Part shown: positions 49,835-56,280 of the stretch, in pieces
Numbering within the stretch: the first letter of the stretch is position 1
Layout: each line of letters starts with the position of its first letter
From: Desulfobulbaceae bacterium
GTDB lineage: Bacteria; Desulfobacterota; Desulfobulbia; Desulfobulbales; SURF-16
Assembly: GCA_002868945.1 (NCBI GenBank)
Contig: PKTX01000040.1
Coordinates: 1-58,900, forward strand
DNA length: 58,900 nucleotides
Direction: 5' to 3'
Made by a program: the position numbers and the translations under genes
The notes under the pieces: model-generated
Databases searched by the model: none
Seen by the model: the letters and a program-made list of their open reading frames with translations, nothing else
What the model was told of the DNA's origin: nothing

Positions 49835-52021
49835 TCACATCTCTTCTGCTGCCTGGTACATCATTGCGGCCTTGGCTCTGGCCTCCTCGAAGTACTCCTT
49901 GTGCCGCTCATACTCCGGCGACAGCTCGAAATAGCGCATCCAGGCCTGCCACTGTTTAGGTATAAGCTGGCCCTGGGCCTCCATCTCGATCAACATGTCG
50001 TACCTGTCAACGTCTCCGAGGCTTTCAAGCTGCTGACGCATCATGCTGGCTTCATCGACAACTGTGGGCTGGTAATCGTCCTCGGCTATCGGCACGACCT
50101 CGGCACTGGCCGCCTCAAGCTCCGCCACCTCGGCCATTATCTGCTCTTCATCCGCCTTGGTGATCTGCTTAGGTTTCTCCGGCAGTTGCTTGATGGGCGG
50201 GCCGCCAGCCTCGTCAACCACGCCGAGATCGATCATCTGCTTCTCGTGCTGAGGCAGAATCTCGGTCTCAAGCAGGTTTCTGGCCATTGCTGAGGCCTCT
50301 TTCTCAAGCTGTTTCTTGTGCTCGATGTTGCGCACCAGCTTCTCTTTGTCCTCGTCCCGGCCGAGCAGGTTTGCCGCCGGGTGGATCTTCTCGACAGGTG
50401 CCGCCTCGCATAGATAGGAGCCGTCCTGGTCGTAGACAAATATGCTTGAAAGATCCTGCTGATCGTAGCGCACAACAACCGGATGGCGGCGGCCGTAAAG
50501 GGCTGGGTGGTAGTAGTTCTGCTTCTGGAAACTGATGCCGTTTCTGTGGATATGCTTAACCTCAAGGCTCATCATGAGGTACGTCAGCTCTGCCTTGTCC
50601 ACCCCTGGCCCGCGCCCTTCAAGAAAGACCTCCATGGGAGTTGCGCCGTCAAGATGTCCGCGTTGCCGACGTGATGCATATTCGTCAAACCAGGCGGCGA
50701 TGGCCCTGTGCGCCTGCTCCAAGGTAAGGAACCGACCGGCCATTGCATTCTCGTGCACCTTGCGGTGCAGCCGCTCGCCGCGCATCATTCTTGGCGGCTT
50801 ACGCTCGATCGATGTGCCGCTGTAAGTGGGGCACCAGCGCTCAAGCTCGGCAAAAGAGCCGAAGAACCGCTCAACCGTTTTCGACTGGCCATGGTACGGC
50901 CAGGCAAAAATGGTCTTGATCCCTAAGCGCTCATAAAGGCCGGCAAAACCGGCCTCGTCAAAGCTCTGGCACCCCTGGAAATGCTTGGCGCGAAACGCGC
51001 GGCCGTTATCGAGATAGACCACCTTCGGCACCATGCCGAGACGGATGATTGACCTTCTGAGCGCCGAGGCGATCGTCTGCGTGTTCTCCGTGGGCATGAT
51101 CTCCCACCCCATGGGCATGCCGCTCTTCATATCCAGAAACAGAATGAGCGACATACGCTTTGGCCTTCCGCTCCATGGGTTGAGGATCTCGAAGTTAAGT
51201 ACGTGTCCGTCAGCAACCAGGATGTCGCCGACATTGATCAGGGAATAATCGCGCTCGATGTAGTAAGCGCATTTGTCGTTCCAGGCTTTGGCGCCTTCAC
51301 GGTGGAAAGTCCAGATGTGGTGGTTGCGGCTGGCCCACTCGTTGAGCCAGCGCCTATAAGTGGCATCTGAGCTGCCGTTCTCGATGCCCTTGGTGTTCAT
51401 AATGGCGTGAGCCATGCGTATGGCCTCGGAAACGCGCGGCCTGTTCGGATGCAGGGCGCAACGCAGCAGAATGTCGGTCTGAGTTGGGGTGAGGGCGCTT
51501 TTGCCGCGTTTGTGGTAGCCGCGATTGTCAGCCAGGACCATGGTGTCGCCACCCGCCTTTTTCACCTTGCGCTCCCAGCCTTCCAGAGTCTTATAATTCT
51601 GCTCTCCCAGGGTCTCGAATAGTTGCGGGTAGGCAATACCCGAGTTGTAGGCAACCATAAACTCGTCTCGCGCTTCCGTCTTTTTGCCCCAGGGCGCCGC
51701 CGCCTTGGCTTGCATATAAAGGCGCAGCAGGTCGGCCTTGGCCATGGCCTTGGGCTGCTGATCAGGCATGATCGTCTTGACGATTCGCTGCCTTTGGTTA
51801 GCAGGCACCAGCGAGTCGATCTCTTCTTTCTTGAGGATGGCCTGGCGGACATATTTGGGCAGCAGGTGGGCCAGGTACCTCTTGCGGCCACCGCCCTGGA
51901 CCTTCTCCCAGGTGTATGGCCACTGCTCGCGGTCTGCTTTTAACTGCAAACCTCTTTCAGTTTTGGGCAAACATGACAGCTCAAGACCGACGAGCGATTT
52001 TACCGAGTAGTAGGCCCTCAC
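49835..52021 (-). CDS. DDE transposase (MuA)
   Basis: Transposase of 728 residues. The catalytic triad is Asp271 in DILVADGHVLN, Asp338 in VVYLDNGRAF, and Glu384 in KTVERFFGSF. Upstream lie DNA-binding helix-turn-helix domains (residues 1-250, e.g. LTPTQTDILLRCALHPNRPR). The C-terminal barrel contains VRYDQQDLSSIFVYDQDG; a long helical tail with PPIKQLPEKPKQITK follows, perhaps the MuB-contacting part. Length is longer than Mu A (663). It is the early gene that integrates and replicates the phage. Confidence 0.95.
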   Translation of the reverse strand: MRAYYSVKSLVGLELSCLPKTERGLQLKADREQWPYTWEKVQGGGRKRYLAHLLPKYVRQAILKKEEIDSLVPANQRQRIVKTIMPDQQPKAMAKADLLRLYMQAKAAAPWGKKTEARDEFMVAYNSGIAYPQLFETLGEQNYKTLEGWERKVKKAGGDTMVLADNRGYHKRGKSALTPTQTDILLRCALHPNRPRVSEAIRMAHAIMNTKGIENGSSDATYRRWLNEWASRNHHIWTFHREGAKAWNDKCAYYIERDYSLINVGDILVADGHVLNFEILNPWSGRPKRMSLILFLDMKSGMPMGWEIMPTENTQTIASALRRSIIRLGMVPKVVYLDNGRAFRAKHFQGCQSFDEAGFAGLYERLGIKTIFAWPYHGQSKTVERFFGSFAELERWCPTYSGTSIERKPPRMMRGERLHRKVHENAMAGRFLTLEQAHRAIAAWFDEYASRRQRGHLDGATPMEVFLEGRGPGVDKAELTYLMMSLEVKHIHRNGISFQKQNYYHPALYGRRHPVVVRYDQQDLSSIFVYDQDGSYLCEAAPVEKIHPAANLLGRDEDKEKLVRNIEHKKQLEKEASAMARNLLETEILPQHEKQMIDLGVVDEAGGPPIKQLPEKPKQITKADEEQIMAEVAELEAASAEVVPIAEDDYQPTVVDEASMMRQQLESLGDVDRYDMLIEMEAQGQLIPKQWQAWMRYFELSPEYERHKEYFEEARAKAAMMYQAAEEM

Positions 52022-52025
52022 AGTT

Positions 52026-52946
52026 TTACCCTCTCAGGTGCATGCGGTTTTTCATCAGCTCTTCAAAAGCTGCTTGCATTTCCTTGATGGTGCCAAACGG
52101 CATCGCCCCACCAACTCCTCCTTGCTCAGGGTCTTCGTAAACTGCCCAGCCGCCGGCCGGGGTGTGGAACTTGATGGTCTTGCTTGCTTTATCCATCCTG
52201 AACAGGGTGTAACCGGCCTGCATGAGCTTCTTGGCATCGTCGCCACCCTGGAAAGCGGCATCTTCGATCTTGGAGCCGGCCTCGGCAAGGGTATGGCGGA
52301 CCTGGTCGAGCAGGCCGACGATTGCCTCGCGCGGCGTTGCATTAAAACCGACAGCCACCTCTTTCTCCACTTCCTCAAGGAAAACGTCAAAAGCCTTCTG
52401 CAGCGGCCCGCTGATCTCGCGGCCTTCAGACACGCTTTTGCGTGCATTGTGGACCTTGCTTTTGGTTGTCTCGCCGACATATTTCTTGGTGATCTTTTTA
52501 ACCATGCTGGCTGTCGGCTTCTTCCCCGGCTCAAGATTTTGCAGAACAGCCCGCCACACCTCTCGCTGCTGGTCCGGCTGCAGGCTCGCCATAGGCCGGC
52601 ACTGCGCCTCGTTCATCGGTACCAGGTCGATAACAGGGCCACCATTCGCATCATGGTCGTCAAAATGTCCGCAACTGCGGACATTTTCCACAACCTCGTA
52701 AGCGCCTATATATTGGTATGCAGTGCTGCGGCCCAGGTCGTAGACATCTTTGCAATATGCCTCAAAAGTGCGCCACGTCTCCCGGTACAGCTTGCGGTCG
52801 TGGATCTCTTTCAGAGCGTCGCCGACTCGCAGAAACGCCCGCATATCTTCATGGATGATCTTCTGCAACCGTTCAAACTGCTTAGTCTCTGCAGCAGTCA
52901 ACGGCTCCACAGGGTTATCCGTCAGCACAATCTCTTTCTTGGCCAT
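52026..52946 (-). CDS. Hypothetical early DNA-binding protein
   Basis: Protein of 306 residues between the transposase and two small regulators. The N-terminal helical region (LTAAETKQFERLQKIIHEDM, FEAYCKDVYDLGRSTAYQYI) has a helix-turn-helix that resembles DUF3102/plasmid replication proteins. The middle contains VIDLVPMNEAQCRPMASLQP. Function unknown, but its place suggests a helper of transposition or partition. Start and stop overlap neighbours by one base. Confidence 0.7.
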   Translation of the reverse strand: MAKKEIVLTDNPVEPLTAAETKQFERLQKIIHEDMRAFLRVGDALKEIHDRKLYRETWRTFEAYCKDVYDLGRSTAYQYIGAYEVVENVRSCGHFDDHDANGGPVIDLVPMNEAQCRPMASLQPDQQREVWRAVLQNLEPGKKPTASMVKKITKKYVGETTKSKVHNARKSVSEGREISGPLQKAFDVFLEEVEKEVAVGFNATPREAIVGLLDQVRHTLAEAGSKIEDAAFQGGDDAKKLMQAGYTLFRMDKASKTIKFHTPAGGWAVYEDPEQGGVGGAMPFGTIKEMQAAFEELMKNRMHLRG

Positions 52947-53170
52947 TATGCTGCATCCTCCATATCAATGGGCAGCCCGAGGTGTTTCCGAGGGCAGCCT
53001 TTTTCAAGAAAATAACCAAGTACCCGCCGGTTATGTTCCCGGCCGGCAATGGTGTTGCTGACAATGGAATGGCTCTTGTACCCAAGAGCGTCGCGGATTT
53101 CCTTGACCGTCATCCGGCCGACCATCCAGCGCCTGATCTCCACTTCATTTCGACCGCTCTGTTCCGCCAT
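52946..53170 (-). CDS. Small HTH protein
   Basis: 74 residues with a probable helix-turn-helix (MTVKEIRDALGYKSHSIVSN). Ends in GYFLEKGCPRKHLGLPIDME. It stands where Mu has ner, so it may be a Ner-like regulator of the early promoter. Confidence 0.65.
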   Translation of the reverse strand: MAEQSGRNEVEIRRWMVGRMTVKEIRDALGYKSHSIVSNTIAGREHNRRVLGYFLEKGCPRKHLGLPIDMEDAA

Positions 53171-53595
53171 TACCACTCCGCCTCAATCTTTCTCATTTTC
53201 GCCCTGGTCGCCTTCATCTGCCTCTGCAGCTTGGCCCACTCAAGCAGATCAATCTCTTCTCCATCGATAACCATGCTGCCAAGCAGCCTGGCCATGACGC
53301 TGATCGGCTCGCTTGTCCGCATAACCACGCAAAATACGGTAACAGCAACCATGGACGGTACCCGCGCCTCGTCGCCGGGGTTTAACCACTTCTCCAGGGT
53401 GTCGCCTGACAACATTTTGGCATTACCGCCATTAAGCTTGACGCGATACTGCTGGGCAAAATCGTTCAGCAAGTCCAGCACCTGAGCGCGTGACAAGCCG
53501 GAATTTTTAACGACCTGGCTCATTGATAACTTCAAGTCTCGGACAAGTCCTCCTATGGTCGGCTGGCCAAATAAATCAAGCTGTCTCGGTGCCAC
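53170..53595 (-). CDS. First early gene, putative regulator
   Basis: Protein of 141 residues. It has a helix-turn-helix-like segment (LSMSQVVKNSGLSRAQVLDL) and a basic helical C-terminus (QRQMKATRAKMRKIEAEW). It is the first gene after the leftward early promoter (53745-53717). No family recognised. Overlap with the next gene is one base. Confidence 0.65.
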   Translation of the reverse strand: MAPRQLDLFGQPTIGGLVRDLKLSMSQVVKNSGLSRAQVLDLLNDFAQQYRVKLNGGNAKMLSGDTLEKWLNPGDEARVPSMVAVTVFCVVMRTSEPISVMARLLGSMVIDGEEIDLLEWAKLQRQMKATRAKMRKIEAEW

Positions 53596-53631
53596 GTTCC
53601 ACCCTCCGTCCGGATGTTAGGTTGTTTGAGT

Positions 53632-53828
53632 CCAATCTTAGGATTGGCCCGGACATTGACCGCTTATATCGGAAAGGATATAGTAAACGGTAACTAACCA
53701 TCGTTAGTATGTGGGCATATTAGCACCATGGGGCGAACTGGTCAACACTATTTTCCAGTGATCGCACTATGCGGCTATTTTGTTTCGGACTTCTCGATAT
53801 CTTATAAAAAGTTGCTCAAAACGCAACT
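53632..53828. promoter_or_regulatory. Early/repressor promoters and palindromic operators
   Basis: Three promoters: leftward early TTGACC-17-TAATAT (53745-53717), rightward TTGACC-17-TATAGT (53656-53684) and rightward TTGTTT-17-TATAAA (53780-53808). Palindromes: CCAATC-4-GATTGG (53632-53647), TATATC-6-GATATA (53665-53682, over a -10), ACTAAC-4-GTTAGT (53693-53708, between face-to-face start sites) and AGTTGC-7-GCAACT (53810-53828, at the start site of the second rightward promoter). Confidence 0.7.
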
Positions 53829-53902
53829 ATACGGAATAGCGTACTTTCTATGTTTTTTTGTGAAAAAATCAAATTTCGCACTTTCTTTCGGGCTTTAAAC
53901 CC

Positions 53903-54442
53903 ATGAACCCCGAAACGTTTTCAGACAGATTTAGGCAAGCTCTAGGACCAAAATCCGTCAACGCGTTCGCCAAAAAGTGCGGAGTGTCAGAGAGCCTTCT
54001 TCGGAAATACCTGTCTGGGTCATGCCCAGGCCTAGATAAAGCAGCGACTATTGCAGAGGTGGCCGGTGTCGATCTCACATGGCTTGCAACTGGCCACGGG
54101 CAAATGCGCCCTGGCTCCCCAGAGACGGAGGCAAACAGCAGCGCAAAAGACACGATCTACACAGAGGCGGCAAACAAGGCTTTCGACGACCTCGGCATGG
54201 CGGAGGGCATGAGTCTCCTCGCAAAGATATACAGCTCTGGCGACACCATCTTGATTCGCGCCATAAACGCCAACCTCATGGCCTTTGGCGAAACAGTGGA
54301 CAACAAGAAGGCTATTAACGATATAGCGGCAGAAAACACAGAAATGAGAGTCAGAGTCGACTCGCTCGAACAAAAACTGACAGCCCTTGAAAAAAGGATG
54401 TCGGAAGAGGATGGCAGCGGTCAGGCCGCCGTAGGCGAATAA
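53903..54442 (+). CDS. CI/XRE-type phage repressor
   Basis: Protein of 179 residues reading opposite to the early operon. The N-terminal XRE helix-turn-helix is FSDRFRQALGPKSVNAFAKK then CGVSESLLRKYLSGSCPGLD (residues 5-45). No S24/LexA peptidase domain follows; instead there is a helical region and a C-terminal coiled coil (VRVDSLEQKLTALEKRMSEE). It is expected to hold the early promoter off. Without a peptidase, induction would not be by RecA-driven self-cleavage. A terminator follows at 54545. Confidence 0.85.
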   Translation: MNPETFSDRFRQALGPKSVNAFAKKCGVSESLLRKYLSGSCPGLDKAATIAEVAGVDLTWLATGHGQMRPGSPETEANSSAKDTIYTEAANKAFDDLGMAEGMSLLAKIYSSGDTILIRAINANLMAFGETVDNKKAINDIAAENTEMRVRVDSLEQKLTALEKRMSEEDGSGQAAVGE

Positions 54443-54544
54443 TCAAACTCCCCCCGCCTGACTGGATCAGATGGGACAACATCGTCCAACCATTCGTCCT
54501 TGTTTAGATAAACTAAACATTTCAAAAAACAACGAATTAAACCC

Positions 54545-54574
54545 ACAGCCCAAGCATTTACGGCTGTTTTTTTT
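54545..54574 (+). terminator. Terminator after the repressor
   Basis: ACAGCC ... GGCTGT followed by eight T residues. A palindrome TGTTTAG-5-CTAAACA (54504-54522) lies just upstream of it. Confidence 0.75.
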
Positions 54575-54596
54575 GACACAAAACCCTACCAAACGC

Positions 54597-54625
54597 TTAG
54601 AACAACCTAAACATCCACCTAATAT
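54597..54625 (+). promoter_or_regulatory. Possible promoter of the left-end cargo operon
   Basis: TTAGAA-17-TAATAT (54597-54625), 50 bases ahead of the cargo ATG. A TTGACA at 54573 overlaps the preceding T-run but has no matching -10. Confidence 0.35.
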
Positions 54626-54674
54626 TTGCTTAGCAATCACAACAATCTACCCCCCCCCACCACCAGAGGTAAAA

Positions 54675-55694
54675 ATGATCGAACGCGAAGATGGCATCAT
54701 AAAGATAAAAAATGAAGAAGAAGCCTGGGATCTTTTCACCGCAGCTACGCGCAACAAGGATATCGGTGAATTTAAAGGAATAAGTTTTGAAAAATGGCCT
54801 GTAGTTAATGTTAACATCAAAGGAAAGCAATACAACTCATCACTAACCACAGCAAACATGCACGGCCTTGTTGCCCTGCAGGATACAGTGTATCGTAGTT
54901 ATGCCCTTGTCCATTATGGTAGCCCAGACACTAGACAGCTTTCAAAAAAAGAAAAAAAAGAACTTGAGCTTATCTTTAAGGTTTCTGAAGGTAGCTCTGG
55001 CATATTAGGAAACTTTGAAAAACCGGCACGAACTCTTGCTGAAGGCATGGTCAACGTCATGGAACCACATCACTATATTATAACAATCTTAGGAGTAGTA
55101 CTGCTTTGGGGTGGAACATCATGTTGGAAATCTTGGCTTCAACAAAGAAAAGAGCTCAAGATAGCTCAGCTTGAAAAAGAATCAAGGCAGTTCGCCGGGC
55201 AGCTTGAAAAAGAAAGGATGGCTATATTCGCAGACGCAATAAAAGAGCGCCCTGTTCTTGTCCCTATACAAGAAAACGCTACAGAGATGTACAATTCGAT
55301 TCTCAAAGGAGCTTCAGATTGTTCTTCTATCAGTATTCCAGGGGTTGAGGATTTGGAGGGAGATACAGTCCGGACGCTGGTTAAATCAAGCAGGACCAAA
55401 GCAAAAGAAATCCAGCTTAACGGCCCATACAGAATAAAAAAAGTTAACAGCTCCAATAGTGACGCCTTTACAATGGAGATTTACAACCAGAAAACAGGCC
55501 AGACTTTCAACGCCACCCTGCAAGACACATTTGTCAAGAGAGGGCGGAACAAAGACCTCCTCCAGCAAGCTGAGTGGGGCCGAAAACCTGTTTACTTACA
55601 GGTAAACGCCAAAGACATAAAGGGAAGCATCACTGGTGCCACGATTATTGGGGTTGAAGAGATCCCGGAAAAAGAGGGACAACAAGATGGCTAA
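54675..55694 (+). CDS. Left-end cargo: membrane/coiled-coil protein, unknown family
   Basis: Protein of 339 residues in an AT-rich operon between the repressor and the phage left end. The N-terminal domain (residues 1-115) contains ANMHGLVALQDTVYRSYALV and HYGSPDTRQLSKKEKKELEL. One transmembrane helix at 131-151 (PHHYIITILGVVLLWGGTSC) is followed by a coiled coil (155-185) and a soluble C-terminal domain (190-339, with MYNSILKGASDCSSISIPGV). The ATG at 54675 follows AGAGGT; the long upstream frame is repetitive and unlikely. No Mu gene corresponds. Role as exclusion or defence protein is inference. Confidence 0.75.
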   Translation: MIEREDGIIKIKNEEEAWDLFTAATRNKDIGEFKGISFEKWPVVNVNIKGKQYNSSLTTANMHGLVALQDTVYRSYALVHYGSPDTRQLSKKEKKELELIFKVSEGSSGILGNFEKPARTLAEGMVNVMEPHHYIITILGVVLLWGGTSCWKSWLQQRKELKIAQLEKESRQFAGQLEKERMAIFADAIKERPVLVPIQENATEMYNSILKGASDCSSISIPGVEDLEGDTVRTLVKSSRTKAKEIQLNGPYRIKKVNSSNSDAFTMEIYNQKTGQTFNATLQDTFVKRGRNKDLLQQAEWGRKPVYLQVNAKDIKGSITGATIIGVEEIPEKEGQQDG

Positions 55695-55905
55695 AATACC
55701 TTGCGAAATAACAGATGGATATGAGGAGAATGATAACGGGATAGAAGTCGAGTGCACATACGCTGAGTGTGGAAAGTGTGGTCATGAAACCATGAGCTTT
55801 GGGACACATGAAGATAGTGTCAGAAGATGCTTGGCTTTACTCAACGAGGAGTGCCCATGTAATGAAAACAATTTCTATTACGACGAGGACGATGAAGGCC
55901 CTTGA
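55687..55905 (+). CDS. Left-end cargo: small Cys-rich protein
   Basis: Protein of 72 residues overlapping the previous gene by 8 bases, with GAGGGA ahead of the ATG. It contains CGKCGHETMSFGTHEDSVRR then CLALLNEECP and ends in an acidic tail (FYYDEDDEGP). The CxxC plus CPC arrangement suggests a zinc-bound fold. I recall similar small proteins (GHET-S-GTS-S---CL-LL-EECP) in many bacteria without known function. Translational coupling makes it a likely partner of the membrane protein. Confidence 0.75.
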   Translation: MAKIPCEITDGYEENDNGIEVECTYAECGKCGHETMSFGTHEDSVRRCLALLNEECPCNENNFYYDEDDEGP

Positions 55906-55940
55906 TTAAAGATTAAAATTCTCGTTCTATCTGCAAATAA

Positions 55941-55980
55941 AAAGAGCAAACCAGCCGACCATGCCAATTTGCTCTTTTTT
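55941..55980. terminator. Bidirectional terminator of the cargo operon
   Basis: Perfect 10-bp stem AAAGAGCAAA/TTTGCTCTTT, with T residues continuing at both outer sides. Placed 35 bases after the cargo operon. Confidence 0.85.
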
Positions 55981-56010
55981 AATTTCCAACCAAATTTTTT
56001 TCTCAAGATT

Positions 56011-56050
56011 TCCCACAAACTCCCACCAGTTCCCAAAAAATCCCAAAATT
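56011..56050. repeat. Four TCCCA repeats with exact 10-bp period
   Basis: TCCCA begins at 56011, 56021, 56031 and 56041 (TGGGA on the other strand), about 60 bases inside the phage left end. The spacing is one helical turn, so all would face the same side of the DNA. This is the position of the L2/L3 transposase sites in Mu. Confidence 0.8.
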
Positions 56051-56078
56051 TTCTTCAAAAATATATCATCTCCAATTA

Positions 56079-56107
56079 TCTCATTCTATCTGCCTTCTGA
56101 TAGTTAG
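56079..56107. repeat. Prophage left end with target duplication
   Basis: Read inward the end is TATCAGAAGGCAGA then TAGAATGAGA; outside it is GTTAG (56103-56107), matching 17661-17665. The tip is TA instead of the TG found at the other end. Confidence 0.75.
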
Positions 56108-56170
56108 GAGTTAGGAGTTAGGAGTTAGGAGTTAGGAGTCAGGAGTCAGGAGTTAGGAAACAGTAGAAAA
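56102..56170. repeat. AGGAGTT heptamer tract beyond the prophage
   Basis: At least five AGTTAGG/AGTCAGG units followed by GGAGTTAGGAAACAGTAGAAA, the continuation of the tract at 17640-17665. The tail words match the cobB 3' end and 12841-12888. Confidence 0.85.
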
Positions 56171-56205
56171 GCTAAAAAAAAGGGGTGGCAGGCGTCGGGG
56201 AAGGG

Positions 56206-56226
56206 AAAAATCGCGCTGGGCGCGAG
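56206..56226. terminator. Bidirectional terminator of the M48 gene
   Basis: TCGCGC-TGG-GCGCGA with A residues on the left and T residues on the right, so it works on both strands. It lies 55 bases after the peptidase stop. Confidence 0.75.
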
Positions 56227-56280
56227 GTTTTTTTGCGTCGCACCCCTGCCGTCTCAGCCTTTGTCGGCAGGCGGTGCACC

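Larger units (their letters stand above)
17666..56102 (-). mobile_element. Complete Mu-like transposable prophage, 38.4 kb
   Basis: Bounded by imperfect inverted ends and a 5-bp GTTAG duplication. The early (left) end is at the high-coordinate side, and nearly all phage genes read leftward. MuA/MuB homologues, Mor, GemA and the full Mu head-tail set are present in Mu order, and size matches Mu, B3 and D3112 (36-38 kb). All structural genes look intact, so the phage may be functional. Non-Mu cargo sits at 18.5, 21.9-24.2, 27.1, 44.7 and 54.7-55.9 kb. Confidence 0.93.

Noticed and set aside
54471-54674. Longer start for the cargo membrane protein
   Set aside because: The added 68 residues include a Pro run and translate a terminator and promoter region; the ATG at 54675 has a ribosome-binding site.
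56102-56170. CRISPR array
   Set aside because: Units are 7 bases and directly tandem, without spacers; no cas genes.
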